This document shows positions 45,005 through 54,025 of a stretch of DNA of 64,000 bases, piece by piece; position 1 is the stretch's first letter, and each line of letters opens with the position of its first letter. The position numbers were made by a program, and so were the translations under genes. The stretch spans positions 62,001 through 126,000 of the forward strand of contig NZ_JAMFLX010000001.1 in NCBI RefSeq assembly GCF_023502345.1, given 5' to 3'. The notes below the pieces were generated by a model that was not told the DNA's origin, did no database searches, and saw nothing but the letters and a program-made list of their open reading frames with translations. Source of the stretch: Parendozoicomonas callyspongiae (lineage in GTDB: Bacteria > Pseudomonadota > Gammaproteobacteria > Pseudomonadales > Endozoicomonadaceae).

Positions 45005-47101
45005 TTAATTAGACTCTTCAGCCTTGGCCTGTATCGCGGTCAGTGCGATGGTGTAAACGATGTCGTCTACCAAAGCACCACGAGACAGGTCATTAACAGG
45101 CTTATTAAGACCCTGCAGCATTGGACCAACACTTACGACGTTGGCACTACGCTGCACAGCCTTATAGGTGGTGTTACCGGTATTCAGGTCAGGGAAGACG
45201 AATACTGTTGCGCGACCGGCAACGGTACTGTCTGGCGCCTTACTGCTGGCAACAGATTCCACAGATGCGGCGTCGTACTGCAAAGGACCGTCGATCTCCA
45301 GATCTGGACGACATTCCTTGGCGATACGGGTGGCTTCGCGCACCTTTTCAACATCAGCACCCATGCCGGAAGAACCAGTGGAGTAACTGATCATTGCAAC
45401 GCGGGGGTCAATGCCAAATGCAGCAGCAGAATCAGCACTCTGGATAGCAATATCCGCCAGCTGTTCAGCTGTTGGGTCTGGGTTTACGGCACAGTCACCG
45501 TATACCAGAACCTGTTCAGGCATCAGCATAAAGAAGATGGAAGATACGTTACTGGCTTCCGGCTTGGTTTTGATCAGCTGGAAGGCAGGACGAATAGTGT
45601 TGGCAGTGGTGTGAACAGCGCCAGATACCAGGCCATCAACATCCTGTTCAGCCAACATCATGGTGCCCAGAACAACGGTGTCTTCCAGCTGGGATTCAGC
45701 CATCGGAGCAGTCAGGCCCTTGTTCTTACGCAGCTCAACCATGGGAGCAACATACTTGCTGCGAGCCTCATCCATATCCAGGATTTCCAGGCCTTCTGGC
45801 AGCTCGATACCCTGAGCTTCGGCAACACCACGAATAATATCGGGCTTACCCAGCAGGACACAGTTGGCAATACCACGTTCCTGACAGATAGCAGCGGCCT
45901 TAATGGTGCGAGGCTCGTCACCTTCAGGCAGAACAATGCGCTTGTTGGCAGCCTGGGCTTTGCGCACCAGCTGGTAACGGAATGCAGGCGGAGAAAGACG
46001 CTTTTCACTGGTAGTCGCGATGCGGCTCTGCAGAGCATCAACATTCATATGTTCAGCTATGGACTCCATCACCTGTTCAACACGCTCCAGGTCATCAGAG
46101 CGCACTGCAGAACTCATACGGTTCAGGCGAGTTGCCGTCTCGTAGGAACCTTCGTCGATAGTCAGCACAGGCAGGCCGGACTCGCTCAGAGCCTTGTGAG
46201 CCAGACTCAGAATACCTTCTGCTGGCTTGTTTTCACCGGTCAGCAGCAGGCCAGCCAGTGGCACGCCATTCTGTGCAGCCATACAGGTAGCCAGAATGAC
46301 GTCATCACGATCACCAGATACAACAACCAGTGCACCAGGCTTCAACAGATGGCTCATGTTGGCTGCAGTACGCGCGCAGAGCACGCAGGAAGTCATACGA
46401 CGGGTGGCCATTTCACCGGCAAACATAACGTCACAGCCAAGTTCTTCGGCAACATCCTTGGTACGAACAGCTGCCAGTTCGCTACGCCAAGGTACATAAC
46501 CAAGAGGCAGAGCCTTTGCTTTCTTAAGACCAGGCAGTGGGTCAAAAGAACGCTCTCCACCTAGCTTTTCCATGGAGTCAGGATCAATTTTGTTCAGAAC
46601 ATAGCCAAATATATTCTTGCCGTTCAGACCACCGTAAATATCAGCAGCAATGTTCAGATGATCAGTCACATCGCTCAGAGTCTCTTCACCAGTGCGCTGA
46701 CCAACCATAACAACCTTGGCATTCAAGGTTTTGGAAATTTCACTGTTCAGGCGGGTTACGTAGGGAGCAGTGCGGGTTGGTACCATACCTTCAACGATAA
46801 CAACATCAGCACCGGTGCAGACACGGTCGAAATTAGCCACAATTTCTTCCATCAGCACATCGCGCTTGTCAGCACCCAGCAGATCTTCGGCCCGGCTCAG
46901 GGCAATAGGGTCAACTGGCTGCTGGGCCATGGTCGCTCGAACCATTTCCACAGAGTGCTCGGGACCGGCAATATCAGTCTGGGCAATAGGCTTGAAGAAA
47001 CGTACTCGGCAGCCCAGCTTATCGAGAGCGCGAACGAGACCGAGGGAAACAGATGTCAGGCCAACCCCATAATGAGTCGGCGCAACGTAAAAGGTATGCA
47101 T
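45005..47101 (-). CDS. pta: Phosphate acetyltransferase
   Basis: Interconverts acetyl-CoA and acetyl phosphate. 698 residues, the long three-domain form: an N-terminal P-loop domain (FYVAPTHYGVGLTSVSLGLV), a central DRTGG domain, and the C-terminal catalytic domain (VLPEGDEPRTIKAA; YSTGSSGMGADVEKVREA; VFVFPDLNTGNTTYKAVQR). The ATG at 47101 gives the normal start; a TTG upstream is unlikely. It precedes pflB on the same strand. ackA is not in the window. Acetyl phosphate is also the end product of glycine-type reductases, so it may connect to grdEB. Confidence 0.96.
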   Translation of the reverse strand: MHTFYVAPTHYGVGLTSVSLGLVRALDKLGCRVRFFKPIAQTDIAGPEHSVEMVRATMAQQPVDPIALSRAEDLLGADKRDVLMEEIVANFDRVCTGADVVIVEGMVPTRTAPYVTRLNSEISKTLNAKVVMVGQRTGEETLSDVTDHLNIAADIYGGLNGKNIFGYVLNKIDPDSMEKLGGERSFDPLPGLKKAKALPLGYVPWRSELAAVRTKDVAEELGCDVMFAGEMATRRMTSCVLCARTAANMSHLLKPGALVVVSGDRDDVILATCMAAQNGVPLAGLLLTGENKPAEGILSLAHKALSESGLPVLTIDEGSYETATRLNRMSSAVRSDDLERVEQVMESIAEHMNVDALQSRIATTSEKRLSPPAFRYQLVRKAQAANKRIVLPEGDEPRTIKAAAICQERGIANCVLLGKPDIIRGVAEAQGIELPEGLEILDMDEARSKYVAPMVELRKNKGLTAPMAESQLEDTVVLGTMMLAEQDVDGLVSGAVHTTANTIRPAFQLIKTKPEASNVSSIFFMLMPEQVLVYGDCAVNPDPTAEQLADIAIQSADSAAAFGIDPRVAMISYSTGSSGMGADVEKVREATRIAKECRPDLEIDGPLQYDAASVESVASSKAPDSTVAGRATVFVFPDLNTGNTTYKAVQRSANVVSVGPMLQGLNKPVNDLSRGALVDDIVYTIALTAIQAKAEESN

Positions 47102-47138
47102 GATAGTACAGGGTATCCGCAATGTAACCCACTAAACC

Positions 47139-47169
47139 TGGAAAGGGCAGTTGAGTAACTACCCTTTCC
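47139..47169 (-). other. Hairpin between the YheO-type regulator and pta
   Basis: TGGAAAGGG pairs with CCCTTTCCA, with inner AGTT/AACT pairing. No T-run follows, so it is a weak terminator at best. It may allow partial read-through from the regulator gene into pta. Confidence 0.4.
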
Positions 47170-47208
47170 ACCTGGACTTCAAGAAAGTTTAAGTTCTGCT
47201 GGCAGAGC

Positions 47209-47916
47209 TTAGCTTTCTCCAAGTTTGCGCTGGCGAATATATAGATAGACTGTGTGCCGGGAGACACCCAACTTTCTCGCGACTAAAGGCACACTTTCTT
47301 TAATATCGAAGATGCCTTTGTCAAACAGCGACATAATTATGTGCTTGTTCTTAACCTTGTTTGACAGCTGTTGGTTGCTGTTTACTTCAAGGATGGTGCG
47401 ATCAACGGTGTTTTCCACCAGATCATCAACACTGGCAGGGAAGTGACCGGAAACAGGCGTTTCACTGGCACCACCTACGGTAAATGCCTGCAGGAACTCA
47501 CTGGCAGGAACACTCATATTGATGTTGATGCACAGCATGCCTACAGGCTTTTGATGTTCGTTGCGGATGACCATACTGGTTGACTTGAACAGTTGGCCAT
47601 CGGGAGTACGCTTGCAGGTATGAGAAATATCACCGCCTTCCTGCATAGCAATTTCATTCAGCTGTTTGAGAGCTTCTTCGGTGATGGGGCTATCAACATC
47701 ACGCCCGGTTGTGGTCAGGCCGTTCTTGATTTTGACGACTGAGCGAGCAGGATCTTCCAGGGAATGAAGAACAACTTCGCAGAACGGTCCAAATACGCTG
47801 GCTATACCGTCAACAACAGTTTCCATTGAACGGATAATCTTGCGATCACCGTCGTTAAACGCATGGCGCCATGAAGAGATTTCATCGGGAACGAGTGTTG
47901 CTACTTCTTCAATCAT
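47209..47916 (-). CDS. YheO/DauR-family transcriptional regulator
   Basis: 235 residues. An N-terminal PAS-like YheO domain (GIASVFGPFCEVVLHSLEDP; STSMVIRNEHQKPVGMLCIN) precedes a C-terminal helix-turn-helix of the HTH_22 type (ESVPLVARKLGVSRHTVYLY). DauR, a member of this family, controls D-arginine catabolism. The gene lies upstream of pta-pflB on the same strand. Two palindromic sites in front of it suggest autoregulation. Confidence 0.88.
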   Translation of the reverse strand: MIEEVATLVPDEISSWRHAFNDGDRKIIRSMETVVDGIASVFGPFCEVVLHSLEDPARSVVKIKNGLTTTGRDVDSPITEEALKQLNEIAMQEGGDISHTCKRTPDGQLFKSTSMVIRNEHQKPVGMLCININMSVPASEFLQAFTVGGASETPVSGHFPASVDDLVENTVDRTILEVNSNQQLSNKVKNKHIIMSLFDKGIFDIKESVPLVARKLGVSRHTVYLYIRQRKLGES

Positions 47917-48081
47917 CAGTATCCAGCCTTACGACTCAAGTAAACCGACTTCAGGCTGAGCGCCTTTTGTTATGGATCACTGTCCATGACTGAAAACGAT
48001 GAATAGTCTTTTCATCTGCTATTCCATCGCTCACGGCTGCTGCGTTATATAACCGGAGTCGCTTACCCATTCACACTATCG

Positions 48082-48157
48082 TTCAACTATAGTTGAATGT
48101 CTCGAAAATTGGATTGTTGCAAGTCAATAGTTTTTTAGTTTTTCACTTCGAGTTGAA
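48082..48157. promoter_or_regulatory. Pair of TTCAAC-type palindromes 60 bp apart
   Basis: TTCAACTATAGTTGAA (48082-48097) is a perfect 16-bp palindrome. TTCACTTCGAGTTGAA (48142-48157) matches it at 12 of 16 positions, with centres exactly 60 bases apart. They lie between the divergent YheO-type regulator and the DUF1904 gene and are candidate operators of that regulator. Confidence 0.5.
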
Positions 48158-48166
48158 TCATTAGAC

Positions 48167-48516
48167 ATGCCGCATTTACGTATTCACGGCCTTGCCAAAG
48201 AAATAATCCTTAAAATCAGTATACCACTTCTCGACAAACTGGCTCCCGCTGTAAGCTGCCTACGGGACCATTTCACCATTGAACAAATCCACAGCACCTA
48301 TATAACCGATAACCGAGAAGAGGGAAGAGGGAAGAGGGAGCCTACCCTTTTGTCGAAATGCACTGGTTTGATCGCGGTCCGGAAGTACAGGACAGCGTTA
48401 CAGGCATTATCACAGATCAAATCCAAGAGGTGATGGATGAGTCTACCGATATTGCTGCTGTGTTTCATGCACTTGAAACACGTAATTATTACGAAAATGG
48501 TGCCCATTTCGGGTAA
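48167..48516 (+). pseudogene. DUF1904 gene interrupted by a 7-bp tandem repeat
   Basis: The first half (MPHLRIHGLAKEIILKISIP to YITDNREEG) matches small DUF1904 proteins. The second half, AYPFVEMHWFDRGPEVQDSV to NYYENGAHFG and a TAA at 48516, lies in another frame. The junction is three GAAGAGG units (48317-48337). With one or four units the two parts join in one frame of about 112 residues (REEGAYPFV with one unit). With the three present here translation ends early at 48433. It is therefore an inactivated gene or a switchable one. Function of the family unknown. Confidence 0.8.
48317..48337. repeat. 7-bp tandem repeat (GAAGAGG), three copies
   Basis: Three perfect GAAGAGG units plus a partial GAG, inside the DUF1904 coding region. 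A copy-number change of one unit shifts the reading frame. Confidence 0.95.
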
Positions 48517-48602
48517 AAAATGACATTTACAGTTGCATTCCCCTAACCTGACAGGCATCTTCTCGTACCTGATTTATCGCAGTATTTTCTTCAGGAGTTA
48601 GC

Positions 48603-49274
48603 ATGAAATTCGGGCGTATTAGTGCGCTGGCAGCAGCTTTCTTTGCAGTGCCGATCTGGGCCGCAACTCTGACTGTTCCCAATAACATCGATATCGAAGT
48701 TCTGGACGGTCAGAAATACCGCTCCGAAGCGTCCTTCCTTGGTGGTTCCAATACCAAGATCGATCTGAATGATGGTGACCACCAGCTGGTTGTTCGTCTT
48801 TCCGGTAACCTCAAGACCAGCGGCGATGCTGAGCTGTACAAAACCGGCTACTTCGTTGTGACCCTGAACTCAGAAGGTAATTCAGAGCTTAAGCTGGCAA
48901 CCAAGTCCATCAGAAACAAAAAAGATCTGAACGCATTCAACAAAAAGCCTGAATTTTTCCTGACTAACAACCAGGGTCAGCCATATCCGTTCAAGATGGC
49001 TCTTCTTGAGAAAGAAGGCATGCAGATCGGCCGTGATCTGGTTCGTGAGCTGAGCGAATTTAACGCTACCGGCAATCCTGCAGCGCTGGAGTCCCGTGCT
49101 CCTTTCGCAGCTCTGGCCATGAACAACCCACAAACCGCTCTGTCTAATGGCTCCAACAGTGTCAGTGAGATTCTGCTGTCTGAGCAGATGCTGCATTACT
49201 GGTTCCAGCAGGCCGACAAGCCAACCCGCGAGCGTTTCCTGAGCTGGGCCGCACGCGTAATGAAGAAGCAATAG
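48603..49274 (+). CDS. DUF2057 family exported protein (YccT/CsgI-like)
   Basis: 223 residues with a signal peptide (MKFGRISALAAAFFAVPIW, then AA). The DUF2057 pattern is clear: ATLTVPNNIDIEVLDGQKY near the new N-terminus, then a beta-rich region (DGDHQLVVRLSG). In E. coli the family member YccT (CsgI) is periplasmic and restrains curli assembly. No curli genes are seen here, so the role is open. GGAG ribosome site 5 bases before the ATG. Confidence 0.8.
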   Translation: MKFGRISALAAAFFAVPIWAATLTVPNNIDIEVLDGQKYRSEASFLGGSNTKIDLNDGDHQLVVRLSGNLKTSGDAELYKTGYFVVTLNSEGNSELKLATKSIRNKKDLNAFNKKPEFFLTNNQGQPYPFKMALLEKEGMQIGRDLVRELSEFNATGNPAALESRAPFAALAMNNPQTALSNGSNSVSEILLSEQMLHYWFQQADKPTRERFLSWAARVMKKQ

Positions 49275-49331
49275 TCTGCTGACTAAGAGGCTTGATAACG
49301 GGTCTTCACACTGAAGATCCGGTTATTTCCA

Positions 49332-49949
49332 ATGACAAATTCCTACCATATTCCCTCCGCTCAATGTGAGACGGAAGAAACCATCAAGAAAAGCCGCTTT
49401 ATCTCTCTGATTGCTCACACTCCAGGCAGGGAAGCAGCACTCTCATTTATTGAATCTGTTCGCCAACAACACCCTGATGCACGTCATCACTGCTGGGCAT
49501 TTATCGCCGGTGCTCCTGATGATTGTCAGCAGTGGGGTTTTTCGGATGATGGCGAACCCTCAGGAACAGCTGGAAAACCAATTCTGGCACGCCTTCAGGG
49601 TTCTGGACTGGGTGAACTGACAGCCGTCGTAGTGCGTTACTCTGGTGGTATCAAACTGGGAACAGGTGGCCTGGTTAGAGCTTATGGCGGAGGAGTCGGA
49701 AGCACACTTGCTCAGCTTGAAACCAAACTCAAGGTGATCCAGACCAGGCTTCTGCTGACCTGCAGCTATGACCAACAGGCTGATGTGCAGCACATCCTTG
49801 CCAGATATTCCGGACTTATTGAAAACACTGAGTACGGTGAGCAGCTGGATCTGATCATTTCAGTCCCTTCCAGTCAGGTAAAAGACTTTTCAAAAGATCT
49901 TACCAACCACTTCAAAGGTCAGTTATCTACCCGCCCTGCCGATAAATAG
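49332..49949 (+). CDS. yigZ: YigZ/IMPACT family protein
   Basis: 205 residues: an N-terminal UPF0029/IMPACT domain (TIKKSRFISLIAHT; DARHHCWAFIAG; DDGEPSGTAGKPIL; VVRYSGGIKLGTGGLVRAYG) and a C-terminal ferredoxin-like domain. Conserved in bacteria and eukaryotes; thought to bind nucleic acids or ribosomes in translation-related stress control. Ordinary housekeeping gene. Confidence 0.92.
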   Translation: MTNSYHIPSAQCETEETIKKSRFISLIAHTPGREAALSFIESVRQQHPDARHHCWAFIAGAPDDCQQWGFSDDGEPSGTAGKPILARLQGSGLGELTAVVVRYSGGIKLGTGGLVRAYGGGVGSTLAQLETKLKVIQTRLLLTCSYDQQADVQHILARYSGLIENTEYGEQLDLIISVPSSQVKDFSKDLTNHFKGQLSTRPADK

Positions 49950-49951
49950 CA

Positions 49952-49971
49952 CTAGGTTCTGTTGACCTAAG
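49952..49971. repeat. 20-bp direct repeat, copy B
   Basis: CTAGGTTCTGTTGACCTAAG, just after the yigZ stop. It matches the copy at 520-539 at 19 of 20 bases in the same orientation. See copy A. Confidence 0.4.
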
Positions 49972-49995
49972 CTAAATAGAATACCTTTCGGTTGG

Positions 49996-51087
49996 ATGAG
50001 CCCCATGGCATGGATGCAGAAGGGCTGGCTGCCCTCAAAAATTTTCAGCCTGATGTCATCGGTTAATCAGGAACGTTTCCGTAACCGGCAAATAAGAGCA
50101 CAATCGGCAAAACGAATCATGATGGACAGCAATGGTTCACCTGTTGTTGTCATTCCCATGCTTGACCGGTTTATCTCCAGCATGACAGGTGCCACTCTGA
50201 TGGACACCATGGTCCGTCGCTCTGGGCTGGACCTTGATGGCCTCAGTAAACTGACGACCAGTGAACTGAGCAAGCTGGTAAAGACCCTGTCTGGCCGCCG
50301 GGCGCTGCAACTGCTCTATATGGATGCAACAACCAACCGAAGTGCGTTACTGACAAGCCTGCTGGAACTGCAGCCAGATCTTTTGGAGCACATCATTTCA
50401 ACCCTGTCGAGCAGTGAACGGCTGTGGGTATTTCAGATGTTTGAAAGACCTGCACCGGAATTATCTGCTCCTGCCGCAGAGCATGCAGCGCAGATGATGG
50501 CTCACCACATTGAGAGAAAAAATATTGCACCACTGTTTGAACACCTTCTCAGTCATTCAAAAACTGAAGCTGGGGCCGCAGCATTATCAGGTCTCTATCA
50601 CAAGCGACGCCTCGACTTCAGCCTGATTAACGATATAAGCCATGCTTTTACGCCACCGGCACACCTCAAGGACTACTGTCGTGATCAAGGAAGAGACATT
50701 GTGTCGTCCTGCCACTGGCATGCACAGCAGGTTCATGATGATAAGCTGACCAATCACCTTCAGATCTATATGGATCTGATGTATCAGGCCTTACCTCAAT
50801 ACAAAAGCTACTGGGCAGCCTGCACCGATTTACCCGCTGAAGACTGTCCTGTTGGTGACCAGTTCAAGAGTCTGGAAGTCAGCCTGGCCCGCCTCACCCC
50901 TCAGGCAGTCAATGCCCTTTGCCAATCCCGCGAAGAAGATGAGCTGGTATCTATCGCTGCCCGGTATGGCTGGAAGAAAATTCACAGCCAGTCCTCGGCC
51001 ACTCTGCGAAATCCGGATGCCGCCACAGGTGATTTCATTTACCGGGTGTTCAACGCTGAGCTGGAACCCAGTTGGAATCGTAGTTGA
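49996..51087 (+). CDS. Hypothetical protein, no family recognised
   Basis: 363 residues, predicted cytoplasmic and mainly alpha-helical, with no signal peptide or membrane segment. Starts at ATG 49996 or 50005 are both possible and the ribosome site is weak. Visible features: Leu-rich amphipathic helices (LSKLTTSELSKLVKTLSGRR; ALLTSLLELQPDLLEHIIST) suggesting a helical-repeat fold, a His-rich segment (CHWHAQQVHDD) and a C-terminal RYGWKKIHSQSS. It may be a lineage-specific protein; the 20-bp repeat just upstream marks a possible insertion point. Confidence 0.65.
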   Translation: MSPMAWMQKGWLPSKIFSLMSSVNQERFRNRQIRAQSAKRIMMDSNGSPVVVIPMLDRFISSMTGATLMDTMVRRSGLDLDGLSKLTTSELSKLVKTLSGRRALQLLYMDATTNRSALLTSLLELQPDLLEHIISTLSSSERLWVFQMFERPAPELSAPAAEHAAQMMAHHIERKNIAPLFEHLLSHSKTEAGAAALSGLYHKRRLDFSLINDISHAFTPPAHLKDYCRDQGRDIVSSCHWHAQQVHDDKLTNHLQIYMDLMYQALPQYKSYWAACTDLPAEDCPVGDQFKSLEVSLARLTPQAVNALCQSREEDELVSIAARYGWKKIHSQSSATLRNPDAATGDFIYRVFNAELEPSWNRS

Positions 51088-51246
51088 TTAACCTCTTCTA
51101 AATGATGCCATTCAGGCAAGAAGCTGCTTATTAGCCACTCAAGAATGGGTAATTGACTGATTCCTTACACATATTTCTTATCATCAAGAGCAGCTTAAGA
51201 TGTCTGCCTAAACTGAAAAAGTTGGATCATATGATAGAGGTTCACT

Positions 51247-52869
51247 GTGAGGTTGATTTCATCGTTTACACATTCCATTGCGCATGCTCTCGGGCTGTCT
51301 CGCTCCTCAAAGCATCACCCGCCAACAGGTCCTGTTGGAAATTTCAAAGGCAGCACTGTACAAGTCATTTATACTCAGCCCAGACACCAACCTCCTGCTC
51401 AGTTCTCCGGGCATCCGGCCGGAACTCAGCTTCATCAGCGTACGGCTTTTCAGGTGCCCCCCAACACTACATTTCAGTTAGAAAACACCTCAGTTTCATT
51501 CTTTTCGGGTCAGGTTACTCCAGGGTATCCACAGAACCAAAGTGCTTATAACCCTCCTCCAAATCAAGCTTTTCATCACACAGGAGCTCCGACACAAGTC
51601 CAGCGTCACGACCATGCAGCACAGCATCTTGGTGAGATTGCCCCGCAGAGATCACCATTCGCACCACCAAGTTTTCATGATATTGGAAAGTTCGGTGATA
51701 TCTCTATACCCACCACTTCATCAAAAACAGAGCCAGAGACAACCCCAACCGAAGCAATCAGCTCCAAAAGTTCACCCGAACTACCTCCGCCAGATCCGGA
51801 AGAACTAAGGAACGCCCTCTTCCCATGTTGCGGCAGGATAAATGACCCAGATACAGACATTCCCACTCTGACAGGTCAAAAAGAAGCTTTCGCTCAGGCC
51901 TTTGCAGAGTTAGAAAACCATGTTGCTGATATCAAAAACCTTGATAATGATGATCTGGATGATTTGCTTTTATGTTTCGGCATCGATACTTCCAGCGAAG
52001 AGCTACATGGCGATGAGTTACGATCAACCGCATACGAAAAACTAAACGAAGCAAAGAAAGAGCTTGAAGAGAACTATCAGGATTTTAAATCAGCAGTTTC
52101 CTCAAATATTAATGAAAGCCTTGAATCTATATCTGACATGAGCTCTTACGCTCTCTTAGATCTTTGGATTAAATACAGTGACAAAGATCCCTCATCAAGC
52201 AATGACTCCGTTGAAGCACTGAGATCGGAGACACAGAAAATGCTTCAAGCCGTCAAAGATGACCTAACACCACCCGGAAAATCTTTTGTAATTCCTGAAA
52301 TTGTGGTCACAGATACAGACGCACCAGATACCACTACACCACAACCTGTAGTAACAAAAACTCCGCCACCTGTAGCGCCAAAACCCACTTCAAAATCAAA
52401 GTTAGAGGCAGATCTTCCCAAAACTAATATGGTAGAAACTCCTCCCAAGCCTGTGGTAGAAACTCCCGCTAAACCTGCCGTGGCACCAACACCAACACCA
52501 ATACTAACCACCATTTTCAGCCAGTCAGCCAAGTCAGCTTTGGACGATGCTCCGGGGATTGTTGGTTTACCTGATAAACCAACGTATTCCGGAGAAGAGC
52601 TCAAAACCCAGCAAGCAGCTCTTTCTAAAGAAATCGCAGCTTTAAAAAATACAATTTCAAGCATGCTCACTCAGCTTAAATCTACAGACGGCAACAAAGT
52701 CAGTGAAGAAGATATTTTTCAGGTGCTGAAAACAACCGGATTAACACGGTATCAAAAAACAAAATCTCCTGAAGCTGCTATTCAGGAAGCCCAGAAGAAA
52801 GTAAAAAATCAGGCAAGCGATGCACGAGCTGCATTTATTGCTCTCAAAAGCTCCAGGCAGTCAGACTGA
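51247..52869 (+). CDS. Proline-rich hypothetical protein, candidate secreted effector
   Basis: 540 residues from a GTG start with GAGG 6 bases upstream. Residues 1-190 are low-complexity and rich in Pro, His, Gln and Ser. A helical acidic middle (about 205-345) contains two diverged copies of a roughly 45-residue unit (from LDNDDLDDLLLCFGID and from MSSYALLDLWIKYSD). Then comes a second Pro-rich stretch with SH3-ligand-like TPPPVAPKP and repeated PPKPVVE/PAKPAVA units. The C-terminus is a coiled coil (LSKEIAALKNTISSMLTQLK) followed by a possible third repeat copy. No Sec signal. Composition and architecture resemble effectors that recruit host SH3 proteins; not proven. Confidence 0.65.
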   Translation: MRLISSFTHSIAHALGLSRSSKHHPPTGPVGNFKGSTVQVIYTQPRHQPPAQFSGHPAGTQLHQRTAFQVPPNTTFQLENTSVSFFSGQVTPGYPQNQSAYNPPPNQAFHHTGAPTQVQRHDHAAQHLGEIAPQRSPFAPPSFHDIGKFGDISIPTTSSKTEPETTPTEAISSKSSPELPPPDPEELRNALFPCCGRINDPDTDIPTLTGQKEAFAQAFAELENHVADIKNLDNDDLDDLLLCFGIDTSSEELHGDELRSTAYEKLNEAKKELEENYQDFKSAVSSNINESLESISDMSSYALLDLWIKYSDKDPSSSNDSVEALRSETQKMLQAVKDDLTPPGKSFVIPEIVVTDTDAPDTTTPQPVVTKTPPPVAPKPTSKSKLEADLPKTNMVETPPKPVVETPAKPAVAPTPTPILTTIFSQSAKSALDDAPGIVGLPDKPTYSGEELKTQQAALSKEIAALKNTISSMLTQLKSTDGNKVSEEDIFQVLKTTGLTRYQKTKSPEAAIQEAQKKVKNQASDARAAFIALKSSRQSD

Positions 52870-52896
52870 ATCGCCTGACCACAAGGCTTGATCTTC

Positions 52897-53883
52897 TTAG
52901 AGCTTTTCTGCTAACCAGTCGTAGTACTGCCTGCGAATCTCAGTGTTTTCATTTGCCAGATGGTGCTTACCCTCTGGAATTAAAAACAACTCTACTGACT
53001 TATAAACTTTTTCCAGCACCTTTAAATTATGCTGCCAGTCGACAGTCCCATCATCCTGTCCCTGAATGATTAGGGGTTCAAAATCACACGCTGACTTCAG
53101 GTTTTCAATCCATGATATCCAGCGATCAAGGGCACCTACCCAGCCAATTGGAAGAACCTTGGATTGAAGCGGTTCTTGATTAAGAAATTCAAGAAACTCT
53201 TCATCATGAGAATTACGGGAACGTGAGCGGGGCACACCATCAATAAAGCGATGAAACAGTTTGTATTGTAAACGGGCAATCTTCCACTTCACTGGCCGAA
53301 CCAGAGGAGCAAGCAAGATCACTTCACCAATAGGGTAATCATCCCGCGTGCACCCTTCTCGCGCCAGCAGATCGGTGATAATTGCTCCACCAGTGCTCTG
53401 CCCGGAAAGGTGCCACGGCTCAGGCAGTCCATTCTCTTTTCCCCAATCGAAGCACTGTTTCAGCGAGTTGGTGTAAGAACTGAAGCAATCAATATTTGCC
53501 GGAGGCCCACTGGACAGACCATGCCCGGGAAGATCATAAGCAAAAACGCAGAAGCCCTGTTCCAGATAGAACTGAATCAAATGCCCAAACAGACCAACAT
53601 GATCGAAATACCCATGCAACAGGAAGAAAGTGCCACGTGATTCATCCCTGCTCCAGTAATGACAGGAGAGTTGAATCCCACCGAAATCAAGATACCCCGC
53701 ACTGTAACTCAATCCTGTGATATTTAACTGCCTAACAAAATCCAACTGATAGCCGGCCAGATAATATTTCCGTAAATCATCTGTTTCACCATTTTCGGAA
53801 ATCGACAATGGTGGCATATGATTTTTCAGTTCCTGCAGACGTTCACCATCAGGGAGTGCACGAGTCACGTCAGTGATATCCAA
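52897..53883 (-). CDS. Alpha/beta hydrolase (serine aminopeptidase S33 / lysophospholipase type)
   Basis: 328 residues. The oxyanion-hole region is FFLLHGYFDHVGLF, the nucleophile elbow LSGQSTGG (Gly-x-Ser-x-Gly), the acid is in IIQGQDDGTVDW and the catalytic His in PEGKHHLANE. Most like monoacylglycerol lipase or lysophospholipase L2 hydrolases; substrate unknown. The start is uncertain: a TTG at 53883 with no clear ribosome site, or an ATG 22 codons later. Confidence 0.85.
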   Translation of the reverse strand: MDITDVTRALPDGERLQELKNHMPPLSISENGETDDLRKYYLAGYQLDFVRQLNITGLSYSAGYLDFGGIQLSCHYWSRDESRGTFFLLHGYFDHVGLFGHLIQFYLEQGFCVFAYDLPGHGLSSGPPANIDCFSSYTNSLKQCFDWGKENGLPEPWHLSGQSTGGAIITDLLAREGCTRDDYPIGEVILLAPLVRPVKWKIARLQYKLFHRFIDGVPRSRSRNSHDEEFLEFLNQEPLQSKVLPIGWVGALDRWISWIENLKSACDFEPLIIQGQDDGTVDWQHNLKVLEKVYKSVELFLIPEGKHHLANENTEIRRQYYDWLAEKL

Positions 53884-53970
53884 TTTATTGGGAAGAAGTT
53901 ATAAAAATTATATCCCCAATATGACAGGGAACCTACAGGCAGGATTAGAAGAAATAAGAAGAGAAGGGAT

Positions 53971-53995
53971 GGTGGCAGGGCTAAGCCCTGCCACC
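53971..53995 (-). terminator. Terminator after fba
   Basis: GGTGGCAGGGC and GCCCTGCCACC form a perfect 11-bp stem with a 3-base loop, downstream of the fba stop on the minus strand. A pyrimidine-rich but interrupted T tract follows. Confidence 0.65.
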
Positions 53996-54025
53996 AAACA
54001 GCTATATGACTAGCGTGACACTGTC

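Noticed and set aside
44801-46564. 587-codon open frame opposite pta
   Set aside because: Antisense of the recognised Pta; no family features.
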